Source: Dictyobacter vulcani (GTDB lineage: Bacteria > Chloroflexota > Ktedonobacteria > Ktedonobacterales > Ktedonobacteraceae). Taken from it: DNA of 64,000 nucleotides. A program made the position numbers and the translations under genes. How positions within the stretch are numbered: the stretch's first letter is position 1; each line of letters opens with the position of its first letter. Shown here in pieces: positions 1-8,396 of the stretch. Below the pieces are notes generated by a model. The model saw only the letters and a list, made by a program, of their open reading frames with translations, did no database searches and was not told the origin of the DNA. The DNA lies in assembly GCF_008974265.1 (NCBI RefSeq), contig NZ_BKZW01000001.1, positions 2,108,001 to 2,172,000 on the forward strand, written 5' to 3'.

Positions 1-33
1 GTCATAACATTCAGAGGAGGGGTTATGGACAAC

Positions 34-60
34 AAAAAGGCAAGGCATTGATGCCTTGCC
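34..60 (-). terminator. Intrinsic terminator for the sigma-factor operon
   Basis: A perfect 9-bp stem (GGCAAGGCA/TGCCTTGCC) with a 4-nt loop is followed, on the minus strand, by a T tract. It lies about 35 bp beyond the stop codon of the small gene at 97-300 and would end transcripts coming from the sigma-factor gene. Confidence 0.75.
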
Positions 61-96
61 GTGAGGGTTCTGTATGGTTAGTCTGCAGAAAGTGGG

Positions 97-300
97 TTAT
101 TTTGCGATTGCTAATACTTCAAGGTTAGCCCAGGGCGATACGGGCTGCTCATAAGAAAAAGGAAGCTCTGATACAGCTTGCATAATACGATCAACCATAT
201 CAACTGGTGGCTCAAACTGAGCTAATTGCTCAAAGAGCTCATCAATATCTGAGTCATTATAAAAATCGTTTTCCAGCAGATCCAGTGATATGTTGTTCAT
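97..300 (-). CDS. Small acidic protein downstream of ECF sigma factor
   Basis: This 67-residue acidic protein has no membrane segment, no cysteines and no family I can name. It follows the sigma-factor gene on the same strand after about 125 bp and is followed by a terminator, so the two probably share a transcript. The part around PPVDMVDRIMQAV loosely resembles the cytosolic N-terminal segment of anti-sigma factors, in which a short helix precedes the membrane anchor. That resemblance is a guess. If it is an anti-sigma factor it would be an unusually short, soluble one. It could equally be an unrelated regulatory peptide. Confidence 0.6.
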   Translation of the reverse strand: MNNISLDLLENDFYNDSDIDELFEQLAQFEPPVDMVDRIMQAVSELPFSYEQPVSPWANLEVLAIAK

Positions 301-426
301 AAGAACTCCCTCTACGTTATTCGTATACTTGTCTGTACTTGTCTGGTTTTAACACGAATAACCTTAGAAAGAAGTTTCAGATTTTCCAAGCTTTCTCAGC
401 AAAGTTTCAGATTTCGTTAAGATTAG

Positions 427-1071
427 TTAAGAAACCGCCTCTTCAACCAGCTCTGGCTTCCAGTGTTTAGCCATCGCAGTACGCAGCAATGGACGAGCGC
501 GCTGGAAATAGGTTTTGGCCGTTGCCTCTGGCATACTGAGTGTCTTACCGATCTCGGAGAAGCTCAACTGGCTGGCATAGCGCAACAGAACAACTGAACG
601 GAATTTTGGTGGTAAAGAGTCGATCGCGTCTCGCAGGGCATGCTTCAGATCACTGCGCTCGGCCATCTCGTCTGGCAGCGGCTGTGTGTCTGGCATGATA
701 TCTAATGGGGACAGATCATCGTCGTCGTGGCTGGCCTCTAGCTCGGAGAAATGAATGGAGCGTTTGCGGCGCAGTTCATCTAAACAACGATTGCGTGCAA
801 CCTGGAATAACCAGGCTTTCAATGGCTCGCCGGTGCGCAGCAGTGTGGGCATAGAAATGTACAGCTGCAAAAATACTTGTTGGGAAACATCACAGGCCAG
901 GTCATAATCTCCCAATAGATGGCAGATAAAGTTGAAGAGAGAAGTATTGTAGCGTTGCACTAATACTTCAAAAGATCCTTGATCACCTGCGAGTGTTTGC
1001 GTAACCAACATTCCATCAGTGATTTCATTGCTCTGTAACTTCTGAATTCTAGCGTGTTCTTTAACTTGCAT
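427..1071 (-). CDS. ECF-type RNA polymerase sigma factor
   Basis: The 214-residue product is a sigma-70 family ECF sigma factor, which directs RNA polymerase core to alternative promoters. Region 2 is clear: YNTSLFNFICHLLGDYDLA followed by an AWLFQVARNRCLDELRR core-binding and -10-recognition helix. Region 4 follows, with PPKFRSVVLLRYASQLSFSE and a helix-turn-helix ending EATAKTYFQRAR. An acidic linker rich in D separates the two. I chose the ATG at 1071 because GAGGT lies 8 nt upstream; the frame stays open to 1161 but that start has no Shine-Dalgarno sequence. No zinc-type or membrane anti-sigma gene is adjacent; only the 67-residue protein follows. The target regulon cannot be inferred. 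Confidence 0.93.
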   Translation of the reverse strand: MQVKEHARIQKLQSNEITDGMLVTQTLAGDQGSFEVLVQRYNTSLFNFICHLLGDYDLACDVSQQVFLQLYISMPTLLRTGEPLKAWLFQVARNRCLDELRRKRSIHFSELEASHDDDDLSPLDIMPDTQPLPDEMAERSDLKHALRDAIDSLPPKFRSVVLLRYASQLSFSEIGKTLSMPEATAKTYFQRARPLLRTAMAKHWKPELVEEAVS

Positions 1072-1370
1072 TATTAACAACCTCACTTTCTTTTGACTCC
1101 TATAGCATAGGATTTTCAGGTTGAAATTGCAAGCGTTTTTCATGCTTATAAGCTCTACCATACAGCTCTCTAAGCGTAATTTTAATAGATTAACGTAAGC
1201 TTGGGGTTAACTTAAAATTCTCTAATTTTTCAATTTCTTATCTAATTTTAATGTAATTCTTATCTAATTTTAAGCCTGGGGATTCTACAGGAGGTTAGCT
1301 TAGAGGAAGAGGTCTTCTTTCTTAGAATACGGTTCTAACAGAGGATTCTGATACAATGAGTTTTCCCCAA

Positions 1371-1424
1371 TGTGGATAACTATGTGGACAAGTGTTCTAT
1401 ATTGTGGATAACTTTTGTGGAGAC
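1371..1424 (+). other. Cluster of DnaA-box-like sequences
   Basis: Two perfect TGTGGATAA boxes (1371-1379 and 1403-1411) and two close variants (TGTGGACAA at 1383, TGTGGAGAC at 1416) lie in the same orientation within 54 bp. About 100 bp of AT-rich DNA lies to the left (1180-1275), including a repeated TTCTTATCTAATTTTA. They could titrate DnaA, regulate a promoter or be a relic of an origin. No dnaA, dnaN or rpmH gene is in the window. Confidence 0.5.
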
Positions 1425-1467
1425 GCTCTTTCTTGCGAACGACTCGCACCATACGGCGCTCGCACGA

Positions 1468-1523
1468 TAATGTATGGTGTTGCATCAGGCGAAAAAAAGC
1501 GCCTGATGCAACACCATACATTA
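1468..1523. repeat. Long perfect inverted repeat, 24-bp arms
   Basis: Arms 1468-1491 and 1500-1523 are exactly complementary around an A-rich 8-nt loop. A small hairpin (TGCGA/TCGCA) lies just left, at 1434-1448. The gap between the sigma gene and the gene at 1534 holds this hairpin and the DnaA-like boxes but no gene. The stem resembles in style those of the hairpin elements at 8.9, 14.1, 48.2 and 58.1 kb, but their conserved caps are missing. It may also end transcripts from the gene at 1534-1788. Confidence 0.8.
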
Positions 1524-1533
1524 GAGATTTTAG

Positions 1534-1788
1534 TTAATCTTGTGGTATGTCCGGATGATCAAATTGTTTTTTAAGGCGTTGTTGCTGTTCAGCCTGTCTG
1601 GCTGCTGCGTCTTTTTGAGGTTGGTCATCAGGATAGATTTCTTGAGCCTGGGGACCATGGGGATCTGGTTTTCCCTCGCTGTCATATTGTCCCTGGCCAT
1701 ATTGTCCCTGGTTACCTTGAGCGCCATATATATCTGCTTTATCAGGCTGCTTCTGCTGTTTATCCTGTTGTTTATCTTGCTCTGCCAT
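1534..1788 (-). CDS. Small Gln/Asp-rich hydrophilic protein
   Basis: An 84-residue, very hydrophilic, low-complexity protein rich in Q, D, K and P, probably disordered. I recognise no domain. It is judged real because a strong GAGGAGGT Shine-Dalgarno sequence lies 8 nt before its ATG. The opposite strand is also open over almost the same span, but that reading is a hydrophobic mirror of Q/K codons without a good ribosome site. Such small hydrophilic proteins are often stress- or spore-associated; that is only a suggestion here. Confidence 0.65.
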   Translation of the reverse strand: MAEQDKQQDKQQKQPDKADIYGAQGNQGQYGQGQYDSEGKPDPHGPQAQEIYPDDQPQKDAAARQAEQQQRLKKQFDHPDIPQD

Positions 1789-1925
1789 GGTTGATGACCT
1801 CCTCTAATTTATAAAGCAATTGCGAATACTATGAGAGAGTATTGCAGATGTAAGAAGAGTTTTTTTTAAACTTCTCCTTTTTTAGGGCACGCAGGAGAGC
1901 TGAAAAAAGATACTGAACAATAAGG

Positions 1926-1999
1926 CAATCGAGGGCATGCCTCGAATCCATGGGGGGAATGTTGCATGGGCCGGGACAATCGAGGGCATGCCTCGAATC
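1926..1999. repeat. 23-bp direct repeat, two copies, each a near-palindrome
   Basis: Copies at 1926-1948 and 1977-1999 are identical over 23 bp with a 51-bp period, and each centres on the near-palindrome CGAGGGCATGCCTCG. They lie in the 287-bp gap between the small Q-rich gene and the oxidase gene. They could be protein-binding sites or REP-like repeats. Confidence 0.7.
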
Positions 2000-2075
2000 T
2001 ACGGGGGCTTGTTGCGTAAGCGGCGTCGTACGTAGGTCGAGGCAATTGTGGAGCATTGGGCTCATTTTTTATTCA

Positions 2076-4700
2076 TCAGGCGTCAAGGATGAAGCTCCTG
2101 GAATTAAGGATAGCCTGGGGATCCCATTGCTTTTTGAGGCGTTGCATGACGGCTAAGCTGGATGGTTGATAGCCCCAGCGGTCAAGTTGCTCTTGCCAGT
2201 CGGTGGGTTGGGCGATAACAATTGCGTAGCCATGGTGGTTTAAAGCGGGCTGACGTAAACGAGCCAACCATTGTCTGGCGGCCTGGATATCACCAGATGA
2301 ATGGGTTGCGTAGATAAAGCCACTGCCAAAATCTACGACATAGGGATCGTTCTCTAGCAAGGATGAAAGGTCCTCCAGGTAGGCCGGAACATCTTTGACG
2401 GGAATACCAATACGCACAAGCAGGCTATCTGTTCCTGCGGATGCCAGGGTGGATGTCCAGAGTTCGGTACCGCCGGGTGTGTCGGTGGTAATGGGGGTCG
2501 GTGCCTGGCAGCGTTGCAGGACCTGGCTCACCTGGGCCAGTTCAGCCTCTACATCTTCCTGTACCCCTTCAGCTGTGTAGGCCAGCCAATATGCACTCTG
2601 CATGTTTCCATATGCTGAGCCTGGGATCAACACAATAGCCGAGGCGGTCAGCGCCAGTTGCAGCATCTCCTGGCCCCAGCGCAGTCCTGTGCTCAGGTCA
2701 TCAACGGGAAACAGCAGGGTCTGTCTGCTACGTGGTTGCGCATACATTTTCAGGGAGATATCAGTGAGCAGGCCCAGGGTACCATGGGAACCAACAAAAG
2801 CTTTGGTCAGGTCAAAGCCTGCTACATTTTTGACGATTGGCCGTCCCGTCCGAATCACACGTCCATCGGCGAGCGCGACTGTGGCACAGAGGACATTATC
2901 ACGGATGGCTCCATAACGCATTCGCAGGGGAGCATTAAGGTTGCTGGCAACCAGATCACCAATGGTGGCCTCAGGCCATGGCGAGACCAGAGGAATATAT
3001 TTGCCGCGCTCCGCCAGGAAAGACTGGATCTCGGCCAGTGGCGTTCCTGCTCCAACGGTGACATAGAGATCCTCGGGAGCGTATGCTTTGATACCTCGCA
3101 AAGCGGTAGTGCTGATAAAGGTTCCAGTTTGTTCATGATGGCTAGAAAGTGGCACACTGGTAATCGTGACCGGGCGGCCTGCCTGTGAAAGGGCCTGGAG
3201 TTGTAGCGCTGCCTCCTGCGCCGTGGCTGGCGTATAAGCATGCTCGGAAAGCTCAGCTACCTCCGGGACCAGTTGGGAAAGGGGAACATAGCTACCATAT
3301 GGACCTGTTTCATCGTGAGCAGGACGCGGAAAAATCTTACCAGGATTTAATAAGCCCCGGGGATCAAAAGCCTGTTTGACGTCCCACATGGCTAACATTT
3401 CAGCGGGCCGATGCATCAATGGCATAAAGTCGCGCTTCTCGATTCCGACACCATGCTCACCAGTAATACTGCCACCCATGGCAACGCAGACGCTGGCCAT
3501 CTCACGGCCACCAGCATGAATGCGCCCCATCAACTCGGCATTATCCGGTTCAGGCACCAGGATCAGAGGATGCAGATTACCATCGCCAGCATGAAAAACA
3601 TGGCCCATGCGCAGGTCATATGCATCGCCGATACGGTTGGCCTCCGCCAGCATCTCAGCCAGATGACTGCGGGGCACGGTAATATCAACGGTATATTGCG
3701 CGGGAGCCTCACGGGCAATCGCGCCAGCAGCACTTTTGCGCGCCAGCCAGATCTTAGAACGTTCCTCTTCATCACGAGCAATACGCATATCCTTGCCACC
3801 ATGCTGCTCCAGAATAGCAATCACCTCATCTAACTGCCTATCCAGGCTCTCAGGATAGCCATCAAACTCGATGATCAAGACCGCGCCAGCATCCAAAGGG
3901 AGATTAGCATGCGCGAAGGGTTCAATGATGCGCACGATCCGCTGGTCCATCATCTCCATAGTCGCGGGCACTAATCCAGCCGTGATAACTGCCGAGACGG
4001 CGGTTCCTGCCTGCTCCACGGAATCAAAAATAGCCAGGAGTGTTTTGACAGCCGGGGGTCGGCGTAATAAGCGCAAAGAAAGCGATGTCATCAGGGCCAG
4101 CATGCCTTCGCTACCAGTAATCAATCCACAGAAATCATATTCAGGATAATCCAACGCCCGGCCACCCACCTGAATCTGTTCGCCATCAGCCAGCACGACA
4201 TCCATACCAGTGACATAGTTGGTAGTGACACCATATTTAAAACAATGCGGGCCACCCGAGTTCTCAGCTACATTCCCACCCATTGTAGAGGCACGTTGAC
4301 TTGAAGGATCCGGTGGAAAATAGAGTCCCATCGTCTGAGCACGTTCATCCAGGCGCAAATTAATCAGCGCAGGCTCAACCAGGGCGCTACGTCCCAGGTG
4401 ATCTAGTTCACACAAACGCTGCATATGGACAAACTCAATAATAATCCCTCCGCGCTCCGCCACCGCCCCGCCGGAAAGTCCTGTACCAGCGCCACGCGCG
4501 ATCAGAGGGATATTATGGGCCGCAGCCCAGCGCATCACATGGACCACTTCTTCGGCCGTACGTGGGAAAACCACCCCCTCGGGGATCCCTTTATCCAGTC
4601 CTGCATCGACTTCATAAGCGATCAGGGAGGCTCTATCGGTAAATACCTGGCCCGGTGGCAGGACCTTCTTCAATGTATGGAGAACATTCTCTTTTAGCAT
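2076..4700 (-). CDS. FAD-linked oxidase, fused GlcD-like and GlcE-like halves
   Basis: An 874-residue protein made of two FAD-binding type-4 modules. Residues about 1-465 match the glycolate oxidase GlcD or D-lactate dehydrogenase family: the FAD-binding ARGAGTGLSGGA, PDPSSQRASTMGGNVAENSG and, near the end, GHVFHAGDGNLHP and SITGEHGVGIEK. Residues about 490-874 look like GlcE, with VGAGTPLAEIQSFL, ATIGDLVASNLNAP and VKNVAGFDLTKAFVGSHGTL. In E. coli these are separate subunits that oxidise glycolate together with the iron-sulfur subunit GlcF; no GlcF-like gene is nearby. The substrate is therefore open (glycolate, D-lactate or another 2-hydroxy acid). I prefer the ATG at 4700 because AAAGG lies 9 nt upstream; an ATG at 4721 has no ribosome site. 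Confidence 0.9.
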   Translation of the reverse strand: MLKENVLHTLKKVLPPGQVFTDRASLIAYEVDAGLDKGIPEGVVFPRTAEEVVHVMRWAAAHNIPLIARGAGTGLSGGAVAERGGIIIEFVHMQRLCELDHLGRSALVEPALINLRLDERAQTMGLYFPPDPSSQRASTMGGNVAENSGGPHCFKYGVTTNYVTGMDVVLADGEQIQVGGRALDYPEYDFCGLITGSEGMLALMTSLSLRLLRRPPAVKTLLAIFDSVEQAGTAVSAVITAGLVPATMEMMDQRIVRIIEPFAHANLPLDAGAVLIIEFDGYPESLDRQLDEVIAILEQHGGKDMRIARDEEERSKIWLARKSAAGAIAREAPAQYTVDITVPRSHLAEMLAEANRIGDAYDLRMGHVFHAGDGNLHPLILVPEPDNAELMGRIHAGGREMASVCVAMGGSITGEHGVGIEKRDFMPLMHRPAEMLAMWDVKQAFDPRGLLNPGKIFPRPAHDETGPYGSYVPLSQLVPEVAELSEHAYTPATAQEAALQLQALSQAGRPVTITSVPLSSHHEQTGTFISTTALRGIKAYAPEDLYVTVGAGTPLAEIQSFLAERGKYIPLVSPWPEATIGDLVASNLNAPLRMRYGAIRDNVLCATVALADGRVIRTGRPIVKNVAGFDLTKAFVGSHGTLGLLTDISLKMYAQPRSRQTLLFPVDDLSTGLRWGQEMLQLALTASAIVLIPGSAYGNMQSAYWLAYTAEGVQEDVEAELAQVSQVLQRCQAPTPITTDTPGGTELWTSTLASAGTDSLLVRIGIPVKDVPAYLEDLSSLLENDPYVVDFGSGFIYATHSSGDIQAARQWLARLRQPALNHHGYAIVIAQPTDWQEQLDRWGYQPSSLAVMQRLKKQWDPQAILNSRSFILDA

Positions 4701-4872
4701 CGCCCCAAACCTTTCTAGCATTGAAATTATGGTAGCGCTAGAGATAGCAGTGCATGCTCACTCTGCAAAAATATGTGCCATCAAAAAGCGGAAAAGTAGC
4801 TACATAACATAGGTGTTTTTGTTATTACAGAGTATAGCATGTTTTTTCTGGCGTTCCCGTAAAAACAGAAAG

Positions 4873-6066
4873 TTACTCAATGGCAACAGGAGATTTAAAC
4901 TGAAGAAAATCATATTCAGTCGTCAGAGCCTGTACTTTGGGATGGACCACACAGGGCAGCGTGAAACAGAATGTGCTGCCTTTTCCCTCAATGCCCTCAC
5001 TCTCAACCCAGATGCGACCATCCATCGCTTCCACAAACTGTTTGCTCAAGAAAAGACCTAAACCAGACCCACGTACACGGCCATATGTGTCGCGACGTAA
5101 GCGCACAAACTGGCCGAATAGCAGGGGCATCTCTTCAGGAGGAATACCAGGCCCGACATCTTTCACACAAATACAGATCTCCGGTGACGCATGCAGGGGA
5201 TGCACCACCATACCATACAGACTGCCACTAATGGAGATAGGGGTGCCAGGAGGAGTGTACTTGAAGGCATTCGCGAGCAAATTGCGCAGCACCTGACGTA
5301 AATATTGTGCGTTTGCCAGGACAACCACATAATCGGGCACATCTACATCGATATTATGCCGCTGCACACTTTGAGGATCGAAGCGCTCAAGCACTTCAAA
5401 AACGATGTCCCGCACAACCAGTTGCTCGACAGGTAAGGTCTGTAACTCCTTTTCAATACCCATGGAGTCCAGGACGTTATTCACCAATAACTGCAACTCA
5501 TCACAGCTTTGCATGGCATGCTGCAGAAAAACGGTACGCATCTCGGTATCTAATTGATCGCTATGCTCTAACAGGAGTTCCAGATACCCATAAATGGCCG
5601 TCAATGGTGTGCGCAATTCGTGATTGACATTTTGCAGAAACCGATCTTTAATCACATTCAACTCATATTGCTTCTTGCCATAGATCTCCAGGTCCTCGGT
5701 CACTTCATCTGAGACATCAGCAGCATCGCGCTGACCAACGACAACTAAACCAACCATCAGCAGAATGCAGGCATTAACCACGATCCCTGGCAGCGTGCTA
5801 ACTGCAGGAAAGACATTCTGGGTAATCATCGCATTAAAAGACCAGGAGAAGACAGCCAGCAGAAACAGGCATGCATATAAGCCTGGATAGCGAAATGTCC
5901 AGGAGACAAGGATGACTGGAACCACAAAAAGAAGAGGATTATGGTCGAGCCAGGGGGTAAAAATGACAAAGAACAGCGAAATAAGCACCGACAAAATTGC
6001 CAGGCTTATCTGGGCTAACAATGATATCTCAAGTAGGAAACGAGCTACAGCATTTGAATAACGCAC
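4873..6066 (-). CDS. Membrane sensor histidine kinase
   Basis: A 397-residue kinase. Residues about 10-112 are hydrophobic and form around four membrane helices with almost no extracellular domain. HisKA follows with the phospho-acceptor in NVNHELRTPLTAIYG, then the HATPase domain with N box (RNLLANAFKYTP), G1 (VKDVGPGIPPEE) and G2 (GSGLGLFLSKQF). The start is a GTG with GGAGG 5 nt upstream. No response-regulator gene is adjacent, so its partner is elsewhere. The signal may be membrane-linked, but nothing in the sequence identifies it. Confidence 0.9.
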   Translation of the reverse strand: MRYSNAVARFLLEISLLAQISLAILSVLISLFFVIFTPWLDHNPLLFVVPVILVSWTFRYPGLYACLFLLAVFSWSFNAMITQNVFPAVSTLPGIVVNACILLMVGLVVVGQRDAADVSDEVTEDLEIYGKKQYELNVIKDRFLQNVNHELRTPLTAIYGYLELLLEHSDQLDTEMRTVFLQHAMQSCDELQLLVNNVLDSMGIEKELQTLPVEQLVVRDIVFEVLERFDPQSVQRHNIDVDVPDYVVVLANAQYLRQVLRNLLANAFKYTPPGTPISISGSLYGMVVHPLHASPEICICVKDVGPGIPPEEMPLLFGQFVRLRRDTYGRVRGSGLGLFLSKQFVEAMDGRIWVESEGIEGKGSTFCFTLPCVVHPKVQALTTEYDFLQFKSPVAIE

Positions 6067-6339
6067 GCTCTCCTCCCCTTCATCGCGTCAGAGTCAGTGC
6101 ACAACCACTTATACGTTTTCTGATATAGATAAAAATAGCAAACCATTAACTGAAAACAACCTGTTTTTATTCATTATCTTCAATTTATTTTACCATGCGA
6201 CGCAGAAAAATGAGTACAAATCAATCTTTTAGGCTATCATTCAGATATAACTTCAAGTATGAGTCATCCCGAATTTTTGAGGAACATTTCTAGCCGGAAA
6301 GAAAGAGAGAAAACCGGAAAAGTAAGAACTAGGCAAAGA

Positions 6340-6398
6340 GGGGTCTCCTGAGTTAAACTGTTAAAAATTCAACTGACAGCAAAAAACCAGGAGGCCCC
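6340..6398 (+). promoter_or_regulatory. Hairpin that can mask the transposase ribosome-binding site
   Basis: GGGGTCTCCTG (6340-6350) can pair over 11 bp, with one G-U pair, with CAGGAGGCCCC (6388-6398). The right arm contains the AGGAGG Shine-Dalgarno sequence, 8 nt before the transposase ATG. Transcripts that read in from outside would fold and hide the site, as known for IS10 and IS50. Which promoter escapes this is not visible. Confidence 0.65.
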
Positions 6399-6404
6399 CA
6401 ACTC

Positions 6405-7805
6405 ATGCCATTTCAGTATGACATACTTCAACCCGAGGAACAAGATGCGCAGAGAGCATCACAGGAATTAGCTCAATTGCTTGAAGAATTTCTTATGCCA
6501 CTTTTGATTGTGCTTGATAGGCTGATAGATAAGAGGTTAGTGCGAACGTTAGTACAGGTATGCGTTGCAATTATTCGTTTCAGAAATAACAAGCAGGGAC
6601 TACTTTTGAGTGAATTAGGTTCCTACCTCGATGGATATGCGCAGCAATCAAAAACAGCGACTGCTGGAACGAAGAGAGTGGGAAACCTGCTTCGCTCCAT
6701 AAAATGGAATTTTTTGCAGATAGATCACTATTTACTAGAAGAAGCTGATAAAGAGGTGACACGTATGAGAGAACAAGGGAAAAGGATTATTTGCCCTTGG
6801 GATGAGAGTGTCATAGAAAAAGCAGAAAGCGAGAAATTAGAAGGAATCTGTCCAGTAACTTCTAGTAAAGCGAAAAGATTGCAGCGCTCAAAAAAAGGCC
6901 TGGTCTTTAATTTTCCACCAAAGAAAGCGATTACAGTGGCAGGAATGCAGTGGACAGCAGCATTGATCATAGGAATGGAAGGAAGGGTAAAAGTAGCAGT
7001 GATGAGCTGGTGGACTACCAGAGGTGATGATGCGACAAAGTTAAGAGAACAACAAGAAAAGTTATTGAGAAAAGTTGTTCGGAAATGGGGGGATCAGCTC
7101 CTTCACATATTTGATCGTGGAGCAGCATCAGGCCCTTGGATACAAGTGTTACAGAAATTACGTGTGCGTTTTGTGATTCGCTGGAAAAAAGGGCATTTCT
7201 TTTTCAATGAGAAAGGGGAAAAGAAGAAATTATGGCAGATTGGATTACATAAAAAGTATTTATCTCATAAAGAAATACGTGATAGCCATACTGGTGAAAA
7301 GATGCCTTGTGATGTTTGGTGGGCGCCGATATGGCATGAGCAATACGAGTATCAACTTTATCTCGTAAAAGTTCGCGTGAATAAGAAAGTCTGGTATCTG
7401 GTAACTAATGAGCGTATTCGAACTGCAGAGCAGGCTTGGGAGATTGTTTTTGCTTATCGGAGACGTTGGCAAATAGAACTCGTATTCCGCTATGGAAAGA
7501 GTGAGCTGGCGATGGAGAGTCCGCGTTTGTACGCGATGGAAAACCGACTCAAGCTGTTAGGTATCGTGACACTTGTTTATGCTTTTCTCCTCCATTTACT
7601 CACTCCTATCCACGGGGATCTTGTTGAAATGATCTTGCATTTGAAGTGCAAAAGAACCGGAAAGCGATGCAAAAAAGCTATTGCACCGCTTTACCGCTTA
7701 CGTTGGGCGATCAGCCGTCTGTGGGACGACTATCGTCCAAGCCTTGGCTACCTTTTGGCTCCCAATATCCAGACATTACAGTCTTTGTCAGATAAAAGGT
7801 GTTAG
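6405..7805 (+). CDS. IS4-family DDE transposase
   Basis: A 466-residue transposase. The catalytic pattern is visible: first Asp in CPWDESVIEK, second in HIFDRGAASG, and the IS4 signature Y-x2-R-x3-E-x6-K in YRRRWQIELVFRYGK. It appears full length, since it lies neatly between the two inverted repeats. It mobilises its own element by cutting at the inverted repeats. It is transcribed rightward, opposite to its neighbours, and its translation is probably limited by the upstream hairpin. Confidence 0.93.
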   Translation: MPFQYDILQPEEQDAQRASQELAQLLEEFLMPLLIVLDRLIDKRLVRTLVQVCVAIIRFRNNKQGLLLSELGSYLDGYAQQSKTATAGTKRVGNLLRSIKWNFLQIDHYLLEEADKEVTRMREQGKRIICPWDESVIEKAESEKLEGICPVTSSKAKRLQRSKKGLVFNFPPKKAITVAGMQWTAALIIGMEGRVKVAVMSWWTTRGDDATKLREQQEKLLRKVVRKWGDQLLHIFDRGAASGPWIQVLQKLRVRFVIRWKKGHFFFNEKGEKKKLWQIGLHKKYLSHKEIRDSHTGEKMPCDVWWAPIWHEQYEYQLYLVKVRVNKKVWYLVTNERIRTAEQAWEIVFAYRRRWQIELVFRYGKSELAMESPRLYAMENRLKLLGIVTLVYAFLLHLLTPIHGDLVEMILHLKCKRTGKRCKKAIAPLYRLRWAISRLWDDYRPSLGYLLAPNIQTLQSLSDKRC

Positions 7806-7873
7806 AAAAGCATCCCGAAAATTCGGGATGACTCATACCTGAGTAGCAGATTATTTCTTTATTTAACGCATAG

Positions 7874-8326
7874 CTATACGTTACGATAGGGGAGCATAGC
7901 AGTAAACGTGCCGGCAACTTTCAGATCACCATTCTGGTCTTTGGCTTGCACTTTACCAGCAATATAGCCCTGACCATCTGTCTCATATTTTTCAGTGATG
8001 GTGCCGGTACAGGTAATCACATCATCCAGATGAGTCATGCCTTTAAAGCGCACACCAAACTTACGCAGGCTGGCCGGACCAACATAATCGCTCAGCATCT
8101 GGCCCACAAAGCCCATGATCAGCATGCCATGGGCGATGATGCCTCCGGTGCCAATGGCTTCTCCCACCTTTGGATCCGTATGCAATGGATTAAAATCGCC
8201 CGAGGCTCCCGCATAGCGTACCAGTTGTTGATGCTTTACTGGTGACTTCACGAGTTGTGGGATCTCTTCCCCCACTTCAACATCCTCAAAATAGCGTCCG
8301 GCTGGAATATTGGCATGTGTCGTCAT
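7874..8326 (-). CDS. MaoC-type (R)-3-hydroxyacyl dehydratase, HadB-like
   Basis: A 150-residue hot-dog-fold protein with the hydratase-2 motif YAGASGDFNPLHTDP, giving the catalytic Asp and His. Proteins of this size act with a second MaoC-like subunit, as HadAB or HadBC do in mycobacteria, to dehydrate (R)-3-hydroxyacyl-ACP or -CoA. Such a partner is encoded just upstream on the same strand. AAGGAG lies before its ATG. The fatty-acid genes accC-fabF-accB start about 1 kb away, divergently, which favours a role in acyl chain elongation. Confidence 0.88.
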   Translation of the reverse strand: MTTHANIPAGRYFEDVEVGEEIPQLVKSPVKHQQLVRYAGASGDFNPLHTDPKVGEAIGTGGIIAHGMLIMGFVGQMLSDYVGPASLRKFGVRFKGMTHLDDVITCTGTITEKYETDGQGYIAGKVQAKDQNGDLKVAGTFTAMLPYRNV

Positions 8327-8396
8327 GTCGTATTCTCCTTTATACTCTATACTCTAAAAATAATCGCGAAAGACCACCTCTGAATACCGTATAGGT

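Larger units (their letters stand above)
6258..7836 (+). mobile_element. IS4-family insertion sequence with about 20-bp terminal inverted repeats
   Basis: The element is about 1.58 kb with one transposase gene. The left end, starting TATGAGTCATCCCGAATTTT, matches the inverted right end (about 7817-7836) over about 20 bp. I could not define a clean target duplication. It sits between the sensor kinase and the MaoC genes. Confidence 0.85.

Noticed and set aside
25..51. Eight-codon frame with GAGGAGG at the left edge
   Set aside because: It overlaps the terminator of the opposite operon and is too short to support.
1540..1794. Hydrophobic 84-codon frame on the plus strand
   Set aside because: It mirrors the Q/K-rich gene on the minus strand, which has a strong ribosome site; this one has none.
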